Shown one piece after another: positions 24,979-32,835 of a DNA stretch of 64,000 nucleotides. Each line of letters opens with the position of its first letter. The first letter of the stretch is position 1. Origin of the DNA: Acidobacteriota bacterium (lineage in GTDB: Bacteria; Acidobacteriota; Holophagae; Thermotomaculales; Thermotomaculaceae); the NCBI GenBank assembly GCA_013152385.1, contig JAADGL010000012.1, positions 1 to 64,000 on the forward strand, given 5' to 3'. The translations under genes were made by a program, and so were the position numbers. Below the pieces are notes generated by a model. The model saw nothing but the letters and a program-made list of their open reading frames with translations, was not told the DNA's origin and did no database searches.

Positions 24979-26376
24979 GTGAAGAAACTTCCCATAATTG
25001 CAATTATCGGCAGGCCCAATGTCGGCAAATCGACTTTATTCAATCGGCTGGCAAAAGAGCGAAAAGCGATTGTAAATGATATGCCCGGTGTAACACGGGA
25101 CCGTATTTTCCATGAAGTTGAACTGGATAGCGGCGTATCGGTTCTGTTCACTGATACCGGCGGGCTGGAACCTTCGACTTCCGACTACATCCTCGCACAG
25201 ATGCGCACACAAACCCTTATCGCACTGAAAGAAGCCGATCTTGTCGTGATGATGGTGGATGCAAAGCAGGGCCTCACCGCCATGGACATAGAAGTGGCGA
25301 ACGTGGTAAGAAAATCGGCAAGGCCGGTTATCCTTGCAGCAAATAAAGTGGATATCAAAGGTGCGGCGCACAACATTTCAGATTTTTTTCAGTTGGGGTT
25401 TCAGGAAATGATTCCCATTTCATCCGCCCACGGAGACGGAATGGGACAGCTTAAAGAAACAATCATGAAATTGTTGAACCTTGAACCCATTGAAATTGAG
25501 ACAGAGAACCTGTCCGAAGAAACGGATTCGGAAGATCTGCCCCCGGAATATTCCATCTCCATCATCGGAAAACCCAATGTCGGAAAATCATCTCTGCTGA
25601 ACCGGCTGCTGGGTGAAGAACGCGCGCTGGTATCTGACATTCCGGGCACCACCCGGGATGCGGTGGATGCCAAACTGAAATACCACGGGCGAACTTTTCG
25701 ATTTATTGATACCGCCGGCATCCGGCGAAAGGCGAAAGTCAGTCATTTTGTTGAAAAAATCTCGGTTCTCCACGCCCAGCAGAATATCGAAAAATCAGAT
25801 TTTGTGCTGATGCTCATTGATTCAAGTCAGGACACTTCCCTGCAGGATGCCAACATCAGCGGTTATGCCCACAACCACTACAAGAATGTCATTATCCTGT
25901 TCAACAAATGGGACCTGATTGAAAAAGATACCGGAACCGTTAAAAAATTTGAAGAGCAGATACGCCAGAAAATGAAATTTCTGAAATATGCCCCCATTCT
26001 GTTTATTTCGGCAAAAACAGGCCAGCGGGTAACACGAATTCTGCCGCTGATTGATAAAATTACAGAGCAGGCCACTTTGAAAATACCGACTTCAAAGCTT
26101 AATCAGTATCTGGCAAACGCCACGGGAAAGCACCGCCCCCCCACACAAAGCGGGCGGTTCCTGAAATTTTTTTACATCACACAAACCGGCACCATGCCTC
26201 TGACATTTACAATTTTCACAAATTCAAAAAAACCGCCGCATTTCTCATATCAGCGCTACCTTGAAAACAGTTTGCGAAATGAGTTTAATTTAACAAATGT
26301 CCCGATTAAACTGCTGTTCAGGAATCGCCGCGAAGCGCGGGAACTCCCGGCTGCCAGGAGGAAAAGAAAGTCATGA
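24979..26376 (+). CDS. der: Ribosome biogenesis GTPase Der (EngA)
   Basis: A 465-residue double GTPase needed for 50S subunit maturation. Two complete G domains are visible: GRPNVGKS (residues 11-18), DTGG and NKVD in the first, and GKPNVGKSS, DTAG and NKWD in the second, followed by the KH-like C-terminal domain containing the PPHFSYQRYLENSLRN stretch. The start codon is GTG with GAAAGGG ahead. Its last bases overlap the next start by ATGA, coupling it to the ybaK-like gene. Confidence 0.96.
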   Translation: MKKLPIIAIIGRPNVGKSTLFNRLAKERKAIVNDMPGVTRDRIFHEVELDSGVSVLFTDTGGLEPSTSDYILAQMRTQTLIALKEADLVVMMVDAKQGLTAMDIEVANVVRKSARPVILAANKVDIKGAAHNISDFFQLGFQEMIPISSAHGDGMGQLKETIMKLLNLEPIEIETENLSEETDSEDLPPEYSISIIGKPNVGKSSLLNRLLGEERALVSDIPGTTRDAVDAKLKYHGRTFRFIDTAGIRRKAKVSHFVEKISVLHAQQNIEKSDFVLMLIDSSQDTSLQDANISGYAHNHYKNVIILFNKWDLIEKDTGTVKKFEEQIRQKMKFLKYAPILFISAKTGQRVTRILPLIDKITEQATLKIPTSKLNQYLANATGKHRPPTQSGRFLKFFYITQTGTMPLTFTIFTNSKKPPHFSYQRYLENSLRNEFNLTNVPIKLLFRNRREARELPAARRKRKS

Positions 26377-26852
26377 AAACAAGAGGCATTACGTATCTGG
26401 AACAGTTCCGCTTTCCTTTCGAAATTTACAGCTACCGGCATGACCAGAAAGGGGCCGAATTTGCCGCCAAAGCCACCGGAGTACCGCTGGAACGCATGAT
26501 AAAAACCCTTGTGGTGGGAGATACCACCCGAACCCAATACTTTTTTATACTGATGCCGGGCCATCTTGAACTGGATCTGAAAAAAGCCGCGGCAGCCGCC
26601 GGAGTCAAACGGCTCAGAATGGCATCTGTCAGCGAAGCAGAACGCCTGACCGGTTATCAGGTGGGAGGGATCAGCCCCTTCGGCTCCCGGAAAATGCTCC
26701 CGGTATTCATGGAAGAAGATCTGAAACGCCATGTCACAGTTGCCATCAACGGCGGCAAACGGGGCTGTATCATCGCATTAAGAACGGAAAAGCTCATTGA
26801 AATATTGAAGCCGGAGATTCTGCCTCTGGCTCAAAGGAAAGAAGAAAGCTGA
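26373..26852 (+). CDS. YbaK/EbsC-type aminoacyl-tRNA deacylase
   Basis: A 159-residue protein of the YbaK/ProX editing family, which hydrolyses Cys-tRNA-Pro and similar mischarged tRNAs. Recognisable parts are E-F-A-A-K-A-T-G-V-P near residue 30, the K-T-L-V-V-G strand with the conserved lysine, and the GGISPFGSRKMLPVFME turn. Length is the usual 155-160. It starts in an ATGA overlap with der, so it is translated together with it. Confidence 0.92.
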   Translation: MKTRGITYLEQFRFPFEIYSYRHDQKGAEFAAKATGVPLERMIKTLVVGDTTRTQYFFILMPGHLELDLKKAAAAAGVKRLRMASVSEAERLTGYQVGGISPFGSRKMLPVFMEEDLKRHVTVAINGGKRGCIIALRTEKLIEILKPEILPLAQRKEES

Positions 26853-26868
26853 CAAAGCCTGAAATCGT

Positions 26869-26897
26869 TTGACGGATACAGGGCTTTCTGCTATAAG
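26869..26897 (+). promoter_or_regulatory. Sigma70-type promoter of rplI
   Basis: TTGACG (26869-26874) and TATAAG (26892-26897), spacer 17 bases, 37 bases ahead of the ATG. Confidence 0.8.
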
Positions 26898-26934
26898 ATT
26901 AAATCTGATGTGAAATGTTGAGGAGGTTCCGATC

Positions 26935-27378
26935 ATGCAGGTAATTCTAAAAGACGCCGTTCCCGGCCTTGGCAACCGCGGAGAAGTCATCAAGGTCAAA
27001 GATGGATATGCCCGTAATTTTCTTCTGCCGAAAAATCTGGCGGTTCAGGTAACAAACGGTAATCTGAAACAGATTGAACTGGAAAAGAAGAGCTGGGCGC
27101 TGAAAAACCGGAAAGAAGTGGAAGCAGCCAATGCGCTGAAAGACATTATTGAAAAAATGACCATCAGCGTTGCTAAAAAGGCGGGGGAATCAGAAGCTCT
27201 CTTCGGTTCTGTAACCAGCCAGGACATTGCCGACGTGCTGGCAGTGGAAAAAATCGAAGTGGACAAACGGAAAATTGAACTTCCGGAACCGATTAAAAAA
27301 CTGGGGACCTTTCCGGTTATCATCCATCTTCATCCGGAAGTAAAAGTGGAAACGAAAGTCTGGGTTGTGAAAGAATAG
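26935..27378 (+). CDS. rplI: 50S ribosomal protein bL9
   Basis: A 147-residue bL9 with the diagnostic N-terminal domain: VILKDAVPGLGNRGEVIKVK, then DGYARNFLLPKNLAV, the connecting helix, and the C-terminal domain ending in a charged strand. GAGGAGG precedes the ATG. It is transcribed alone from its own promoter and ended by a hairpin. This is unlike the common rpsF-ssb-rpsR-rplI operon, none of whose other members is near. Confidence 0.97.
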   Translation: MQVILKDAVPGLGNRGEVIKVKDGYARNFLLPKNLAVQVTNGNLKQIELEKKSWALKNRKEVEAANALKDIIEKMTISVAKKAGESEALFGSVTSQDIADVLAVEKIEVDKRKIELPEPIKKLGTFPVIIHLHPEVKVETKVWVVKE

Positions 27379-27407
27379 CAGATTCACATTCATCATCGAA
27401 AGATTGT

Positions 27408-27432
27408 AAAAACCGCCTGAAAAGGCGGTTTT
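27408..27432. terminator. Bidirectional rho-independent terminator
   Basis: AAAAACCGCC-TGAAAA-GGCGGTTTTT between the convergent rplI and cation-exchanger genes. Confidence 0.93.
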
Positions 27433-27436
27433 TCTG

Positions 27437-28423
27437 TCAGCGGCTGAAAAGATAAAAAGCGTTGAGAAGGAACAGCAGCAGTATCGTCAGGCCATCCCAG
27501 CGGATACGCCCTCTCATCCGGTATTTGAGAGAAACGATACAAACGGCAACCATCAGAATAAATATAAAGAAAGAAAAGAAAATGTGAATTCCGACATCGG
27601 CAAACATGTTCCCTCTGTACACAAGCGCGGAAACACCGAGGATTGCCATATTGAAGATATTGCTTCCGAAAACATTGGCATACGCCATATCAATCCGTCC
27701 CAACTTCACCGCACTGAAAGAAACAATCAGCTCCGGCAATGAAGTGGCAACGGCAAGAAACATCTGGCCTACAAATGTCCGGCCCAATATCAGCGTTTTC
27801 CCGGCAACAATCAGCGGTGTAACGGCAATCCGGTCACAGACCCCTGTCATAAAATAGCCCGCAAAAACAATCAGTGCTGAAAAAAACAGAAATTTCAGAT
27901 AAACCGAAGCAAGTTTACGGAAATGAAACGCCGGTGCCGGCAATTCTGTATTTCCCATTGACTGCCGCTCAAAACGGTAATGAACCCCCATCAGCAACAG
28001 ATAAACCGATATCAATACCCATCCCGCATATCCCGCTTTCAACACAATCAGAATTCCGGCAGCAGCGGCAATAATGATTCCCATGGCACCGGAAAGCACA
28101 TTGTTTACATCTCCCATTCCGGTTTCGCCGCCGCTTTTCACCTTCCATCCCAATCCGATGAGAATCATACCGATAATCAGGGTATTGAAAATATCCGAAC
28201 CCACCATGTTTCCGAACACCAGTCCCGCCTGCCCCAAAGCCGCGCCGGTAATTGAGGTAGATAACTCAGGCAGTGAGGTAATGGCCGCAAGAAGGACAAA
28301 CCCGACAATATTGTGGCCGAACCCGGTTTCTTCCGCAATGGTATCGCCAAGACAGGTGAGGTAATACCCCGCAAAGACCGTCAGTGCCGCCAGCAGCGCA
28401 AATATTCCCATCAACTGCCACAT
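27437..28423 (-). CDS. Calcium/sodium:proton-type cation exchanger (CaCA family)
   Basis: Inner-membrane exchanger of 328 residues with about ten helices in two inverted halves. The two alpha repeats are clear: LLAAITSLPELSTSITGA in the first half and LAVATSLPELIVSFSAV in the second, each with the ion-binding Glu. The TSLPE motif pair is that of YrbG/CaCA exchangers. The ion is Ca2+/Na+ by family; H+ coupling is possible. A run of G followed by GTGAAACA precedes the ATG, which overlaps the PTPS gene by 13 bases. It is the last gene of the RND-mpl-PTPS-exchanger operon. Confidence 0.92.
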   Translation of the reverse strand: MWQLMGIFALLAALTVFAGYYLTCLGDTIAEETGFGHNIVGFVLLAAITSLPELSTSITGAALGQAGLVFGNMVGSDIFNTLIIGMILIGLGWKVKSGGETGMGDVNNVLSGAMGIIIAAAAGILIVLKAGYAGWVLISVYLLLMGVHYRFERQSMGNTELPAPAFHFRKLASVYLKFLFFSALIVFAGYFMTGVCDRIAVTPLIVAGKTLILGRTFVGQMFLAVATSLPELIVSFSAVKLGRIDMAYANVFGSNIFNMAILGVSALVYRGNMFADVGIHIFFSFFIFILMVAVCIVSLKYRMRGRIRWDGLTILLLFLLNAFYLFSR

Positions 28424-28770
28424 TGTTTCACCCCCCCGCTGAACCCGTCGGTCTCAAAAACCTCCACTTCCAGAACTTCACATCCGAGACTGTCCATTTT
28501 CTCCGCAATAAATCCGGCAATATGTTCCGTGGAAGGCGTTGTCTCCCGAAAAAACGGAATCCGGTTCAGGTGCTGATAATCCAGGCCCTGAATTACCTGT
28601 CTGAAACAGTTTCGGCTGAACACAGGCCTGTTCAAAGACACTTTAACCCGGCACCTGAAATTGTGCCCATGGAGTGTTTCTCCGTAATGTTTGTGGGAAG
28701 CAACAAAACACCCCTCAAGGATATGAAAAAACCGGTGAATTTCAGTGTTCTTTCCGCTCAGTGAATTCAT
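28411..28770 (-). CDS. 6-pyruvoyl-tetrahydropterin synthase homologue, PTPS-III type
   Basis: A 119-residue T-fold protein of the COG0720 family. The zinc ligands are H26 (VASHKHY) and H34/H36 (HGHNF), and a second active-site histidine sits in TPSTEHIA. QueD has C-x3-HGH with a catalytic Cys; here that Cys is absent and the motif is G-E31-T-L-H-G-H, i.e. E-x2-HGH. In established work this signature marks PTPS-III, which makes 6-hydroxymethyl-dihydropterin for folate and replaces FolB, rather than QueD. The gene starts in an ATGA overlap with mpl. The folate role is inferred; folP, the next step, is at 42538. A queuosine role would need the missing Cys. Confidence 0.82.
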   Translation of the reverse strand: MNSLSGKNTEIHRFFHILEGCFVASHKHYGETLHGHNFRCRVKVSLNRPVFSRNCFRQVIQGLDYQHLNRIPFFRETTPSTEHIAGFIAEKMDSLGCEVLEVEVFETDGFSGGVKQCGS

Positions 28771-30191
28771 TTGTCACCTGCAATGGAAAATGTGTTAATT
28801 GTTTCGGTTAATTCCTCGAGAATGCCCTGCCCCGTTCCGTTTGACATGAAGAGAACCACATCGTCTTTTTGCAGGATGCTCCGGACAAGGGAAGGAATAT
28901 CCGCCTGCCGGCTTAATCCCCTGACATTGTCCGACAGTTTCCCGGCAGGAATTGAATTAAAATTCTTTGCCAGTTCTCTTCTGCTCTCGGGAATCGGAAG
29001 CAGAAAAGCAAGATCGGCAAGTTCCAGAGACTGCAAAAGTTCCCGGCGCAATGCTCCCCGCCTCATGGTGTTGCTTGCCGGTTCAAAGAATGCCAGAATC
29101 CGGCTGCCGGGGAACATTGACCTGGCACCCCGGATGGTTGTGGCCACCGCTGTCGGATGATGGGCAAAATCTTCAATTAAACGGATTCCGGATACGGAAT
29201 TCAGTGCGCGGAGTTCAAATCTGCGGCGGACACCGGGAAAAGACTCGACCGAACGGGCCATCTGCACAGCAGAGACATCCAATGCCATGCAGACAGTACA
29301 GGCCGCCGCAATATTCATGGCATTATGGCGTCCCGGCAGCCGGGAAAAAAGTGAAAAGGATTCATGATCAAGGTGAAGTCCGAGCTCCATCTTCCCTGAA
29401 CTGTAACCGGAAAGCTCCACACGATTGGGATTTTCCCGTCCGAAACCGAAACTTGTAAAACGAGAATAAGAAAACTGTTTTAAACTGAGAACCCGTTTTT
29501 CATCTCCATTTGCCACCACCAGCGAATTTGCGGGTGTTCTGCGCAGCAGAAATTGAAATGCCCGCTCAATTTCTCCGATTGAGCTGAAAATGTCTGCGTG
29601 ATCAAATTCAATAGCATTAATAATCAGAAAATCAGGGGAAAATTTCAGGAATTTTGAGGTTTTATCAAAAAATGCCGTGTCGTACTCATCCCCTTCCATC
29701 ACAAACAATTTACTTTCAGGGGACCAGAAAAACCCGCTCTTTTCCCCCAGCGGAACCCCGCCGATCATACATGAAGGGTTGAAGCCGTTCTCTTTCAATA
29801 TATGAAAGATAAGCGCTGTTGTTGTGGTTTTGCCGTGGGTACCGGTTACCAGTATCAGTTTCCGGTCTTCAACAAATTCATCCCGGAGCAACTGCGGCAG
29901 AGAACAGAAAGGCTTTCTCCGGTTGAGAATCTCCTCAACTTCGACATTACCCCTGGGGATGGCATTGCCAATAACAAAAAGATCGGGTTTCCGCGTGTTC
30001 GAAGCCTCAAAAGGCCGAATTCCAATCCCCTTCTCTTTCAGCACCTCGCTCATCGGCGGGTAAACACCGCTGTCCGAACCGGTAACGGCAAATCCTTTTT
30101 CCTGCATTCCAACCGCTACGTTTCCCATGGCAGTTCCGCAAATCCCCACAAAATGGACATGGGCGCCCGGGGGCAGATTCCACATCTTCAT
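28767..30191 (-). CDS. mpl: UDP-N-acetylmuramate:L-Ala-gamma-D-Glu-meso-DAP ligase
   Basis: Murein-recycling ligase of 474 residues that attaches the recovered tripeptide to UDP-MurNAc. Mur-ligase features are the N-terminal FVGICGTAMGNVAVGM, the ATP loop VTGTHGKTTTTA, and the C-terminal domain with PGVRRRFELR and IEDFAHHPTAV. The GICGTAMG start (rather than the G-I-G-G-x-G-M of MurC), VIGNAIPRGNVEVE and the EGDEYDTAFFDK stretch fit Mpl, not MurC. ATGA overlaps link it to both neighbours. Its presence implies meso-DAP peptidoglycan and recycling, as in Gram-negatives. Confidence 0.93.
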   Translation of the reverse strand: MKMWNLPPGAHVHFVGICGTAMGNVAVGMQEKGFAVTGSDSGVYPPMSEVLKEKGIGIRPFEASNTRKPDLFVIGNAIPRGNVEVEEILNRRKPFCSLPQLLRDEFVEDRKLILVTGTHGKTTTTALIFHILKENGFNPSCMIGGVPLGEKSGFFWSPESKLFVMEGDEYDTAFFDKTSKFLKFSPDFLIINAIEFDHADIFSSIGEIERAFQFLLRRTPANSLVVANGDEKRVLSLKQFSYSRFTSFGFGRENPNRVELSGYSSGKMELGLHLDHESFSLFSRLPGRHNAMNIAAACTVCMALDVSAVQMARSVESFPGVRRRFELRALNSVSGIRLIEDFAHHPTAVATTIRGARSMFPGSRILAFFEPASNTMRRGALRRELLQSLELADLAFLLPIPESRRELAKNFNSIPAGKLSDNVRGLSRQADIPSLVRSILQKDDVVLFMSNGTGQGILEELTETINTFSIAGDK

Positions 30192-32722
30192 TTACCGGCA
30201 CCGGTCCGCAAACTCCCGAGGTGCCGATGGAGGAGTTTCAGAAAACTGGGAAAATAAAACAGCGAAGCGGCCCAGCAGGAAACCACACCGAGAATACTTG
30301 TGAATCCGAGGCTCACAAAGCCCTCGAAATGACCGATAAACAGGGATCCGAAACCGAAAACAGTGGTCAGAGAAGTCAGCGTGATGGCTTTTCCGGTATG
30401 AACAATGGTATCGGCAATACCGCCGCTCTCTCCGCTTATGTATCGGTCAAGGAGATGAATTCCGTGATCAATTCCGATTCCGATAATCATCGGTGTCGCC
30501 ATAAAGTTATACAGGGTGATGTCCCGGCCGGATAATTTCAGGATTCCAAGCATCCAGATAATCCCCGCCACCAGCGGGAAAAAAGACAAACCGGTTTTCA
30601 GCAAGCTGTGCTGATGAATCGCAACAATGGCAAACACAAACAACAGCGATAGAAATGTCGCAAGATAAAAGTTTTCTTTTATCAGCCGCTTAATCTCATT
30701 TACCATAATTTCGATTCCGGTTAAATAAGTTTTCTCCCATTTCTGCTTCTGAAGAAAATTATCAATCTGCTGAACCAGAACTCCCATCTTCTTTTTGTTC
30801 CATGTTGCCGCCTTCGGATAAATACTGACAATCATCTCCATCCGGCCGTTCCGCTCGTGTACAAGCCGGGAAAAAAGCGGTGCCATCGGTGACTCCAAGA
30901 CTTCATGAAGAGAAAGCGGCTTCTTGATTTTCAAGCTGTCTGCCAATGCACTGATGTAAAGCGAACAGGACTTGTCACAGACCATTCCGGCTTCATCAAA
31001 ATCCCTGTGAAACCGCTTTTTAATGTTTGTGGGCAGGGGGTGGGAAACCAGATATCCGATGTTTTTCAGCTGATGATCCATTGGCGGAACGATGGAATAG
31101 ATGGATTCGATTTTCGCAATATTACAGGTATTCAGATAATTCCGAAGTTTTTCATACCGGGCGGAAAGTTCCCTTTCATTATCAGCTGACAGAATCAGGG
31201 ACAAGGCACGGAAAGAGGCTTTCAGTTTTGCCGTGATTTCAGTTTGAAGCCGGATGGCCGGATTTGTTTTACTTCTTAAATGACGCATATCGGTTGTAAA
31301 TTTCAGCTGAGTTGCCGACCCCAGCAAAATTACGGTAACAATTGTAAAGAAAATGAAGACGCCTTTTGCGTGGCGGTCAATCAGATTGTGAAAGAGATGC
31401 AGACCGAAACTTGTCAGCTGCTTCGGTTTGTATAACCGCTTCCGCATCAGGAACATCAACGGCAATACGGTGCAAACCGCGAGAAGCGTACAGAGAATCC
31501 CGACCGAAGCAATAATTCCAAACTCCCGGAGGCCCCGGAACGAAGAAACACTCATGGCTGCAAACGCCGCCGCCGTTGTCAACGCTCCGGCAATGGTAGA
31601 CGCTCCGGTTTCCGTCATTGTTTTGTGAAGTGCCGCGCGCACGTCGTTCTGTTCAACCATTTCATCTAAAAAACGGGAATAAATATGGATCGCAAAATCT
31701 ATTCCCAGGCCGACAATAATTGCCGCGCTGACCGATGTCAGGATATTCAGTTTTCCGATAATGAAATACGCTAAGCCGAATGTCCAGAGTTCGCCGAGCA
31801 GAAGCGGAACCATCGCATACACAACGGAAAACGGACTTCGATACGCAATTACAAAAGTAAGAATTACCAGCAGAAAGGAAAGCAGGAAGGTGGAAGTCAT
31901 ATCGTTTTGCATCACTTCCCTGTCAAAATAGGTAATCGCATGGGCACCGGTAAATCTTGCCGAAAGCGGACAGGGCTCATCCAGTTCTTCCCGGTATTCT
32001 TTCATGGCTGCGACCCGGGTTTCCATCAGATACCGCATGACCTTTTCCGTGTATTGCATATTGTCAGCACTGCCGGTGGGCTTCAAGAATGCCAGAAACA
32101 GGGTATGATCCCGGGAAGCGTAATAGCCGTCCGGAAAATCAAGGGCATATTTCCCCTTCATTTGAGAAGAAAGAGATGAAAGCATTCCGAGAAGCCGCAG
32201 GGGGTCCTTATCCACCAGCATGGAACTGCCTGTTCCCGTTTCCAGCAATTCTCTGTTTTTCATGATAATTTCTTTCATGTTTTCCGGTTCAAGCCTGTTT
32301 ATAAATTCTGGCAGCCGGTTCCCGGGAATCAGGAGGCTGACATGACTCAAAAAAAATGGATTAAAAATCAGTTTCAGTTTTCCGGACAGGTTGTAGTCCA
32401 CTCCATGAAGCAGTTTGTGATATCGTCGGTCCTTTTTCAGCATTTCCATGAAAATATCCAGAAACATTTCCTCATTCTGCACATTTCCGTCTTTCTGCTC
32501 CACTGCCAGCACTATATCTTCCGACACCCCGAAATCTTTGATGACATGAAGATAATTACTGACCTGACGATCGTTGACAGGCAAAAGGTCTGCGATGGAA
32601 TTTGAATACTTCAACCGGCTGATTCCAACTGCACAAACCAGAGTGAACAAAGAAATCCCGGCAAACACAAGCAATCGATGTTCACTTAAAAATTCAATCC
32701 AGAATCTCGCCATTCGTCTCAT
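30188..32722 (-). CDS. RND-family exporter (MMPL/HpnN-like)
   Basis: An 844-residue inner-membrane protein with the typical two-fold plan: one N-terminal helix, a periplasmic domain (about residues 35-230), five helices, a second single helix near residue 450, a second periplasmic domain and five more helices. The helix pair after each loop carries the RND patterns GLGIDFAIHIYSRF and GIGIDHGIHLLDRY, with the proton-relay Asp. It belongs to the lipid-exporting MMPL/hopanoid-transport type rather than AcrB (1,040 residues). The cargo is unknown, probably a lipid. The start codon lies 6 bases from an extended -10 box without a ribosome site. First gene of a four-gene overlapping operon with mpl, the PTPS gene and the exchanger. 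Confidence 0.87.
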   Translation of the reverse strand: MRRMARFWIEFLSEHRLLVFAGISLFTLVCAVGISRLKYSNSIADLLPVNDRQVSNYLHVIKDFGVSEDIVLAVEQKDGNVQNEEMFLDIFMEMLKKDRRYHKLLHGVDYNLSGKLKLIFNPFFLSHVSLLIPGNRLPEFINRLEPENMKEIIMKNRELLETGTGSSMLVDKDPLRLLGMLSSLSSQMKGKYALDFPDGYYASRDHTLFLAFLKPTGSADNMQYTEKVMRYLMETRVAAMKEYREELDEPCPLSARFTGAHAITYFDREVMQNDMTSTFLLSFLLVILTFVIAYRSPFSVVYAMVPLLLGELWTFGLAYFIIGKLNILTSVSAAIIVGLGIDFAIHIYSRFLDEMVEQNDVRAALHKTMTETGASTIAGALTTAAAFAAMSVSSFRGLREFGIIASVGILCTLLAVCTVLPLMFLMRKRLYKPKQLTSFGLHLFHNLIDRHAKGVFIFFTIVTVILLGSATQLKFTTDMRHLRSKTNPAIRLQTEITAKLKASFRALSLILSADNERELSARYEKLRNYLNTCNIAKIESIYSIVPPMDHQLKNIGYLVSHPLPTNIKKRFHRDFDEAGMVCDKSCSLYISALADSLKIKKPLSLHEVLESPMAPLFSRLVHERNGRMEMIVSIYPKAATWNKKKMGVLVQQIDNFLQKQKWEKTYLTGIEIMVNEIKRLIKENFYLATFLSLLFVFAIVAIHQHSLLKTGLSFFPLVAGIIWMLGILKLSGRDITLYNFMATPMIIGIGIDHGIHLLDRYISGESGGIADTIVHTGKAITLTSLTTVFGFGSLFIGHFEGFVSLGFTSILGVVSCWAASLFYFPSFLKLLHRHLGSLRTGAGK

Positions 32723-32728
32723 AAAGAG

Positions 32729-32737
32729 ATTCTACCA
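32729..32737 (-). promoter_or_regulatory. Extended -10 promoter, leaderless arrangement (RND gene)
   Basis: On the minus strand TGGTAGAAT (TG-n-TAGAAT) ends 6 bases before the ATG at 32722; no Shine-Dalgarno site. Confidence 0.5.
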
Positions 32738-32835
32738 TTTACAGAGGGCAAGCTGAACAGCAAAATCAACCCGGCAATTTGCCAAGTCCATCAAAATATG
32801 CTGAAATACTGAACGTATCGAAAAAAGGCGGTGTT

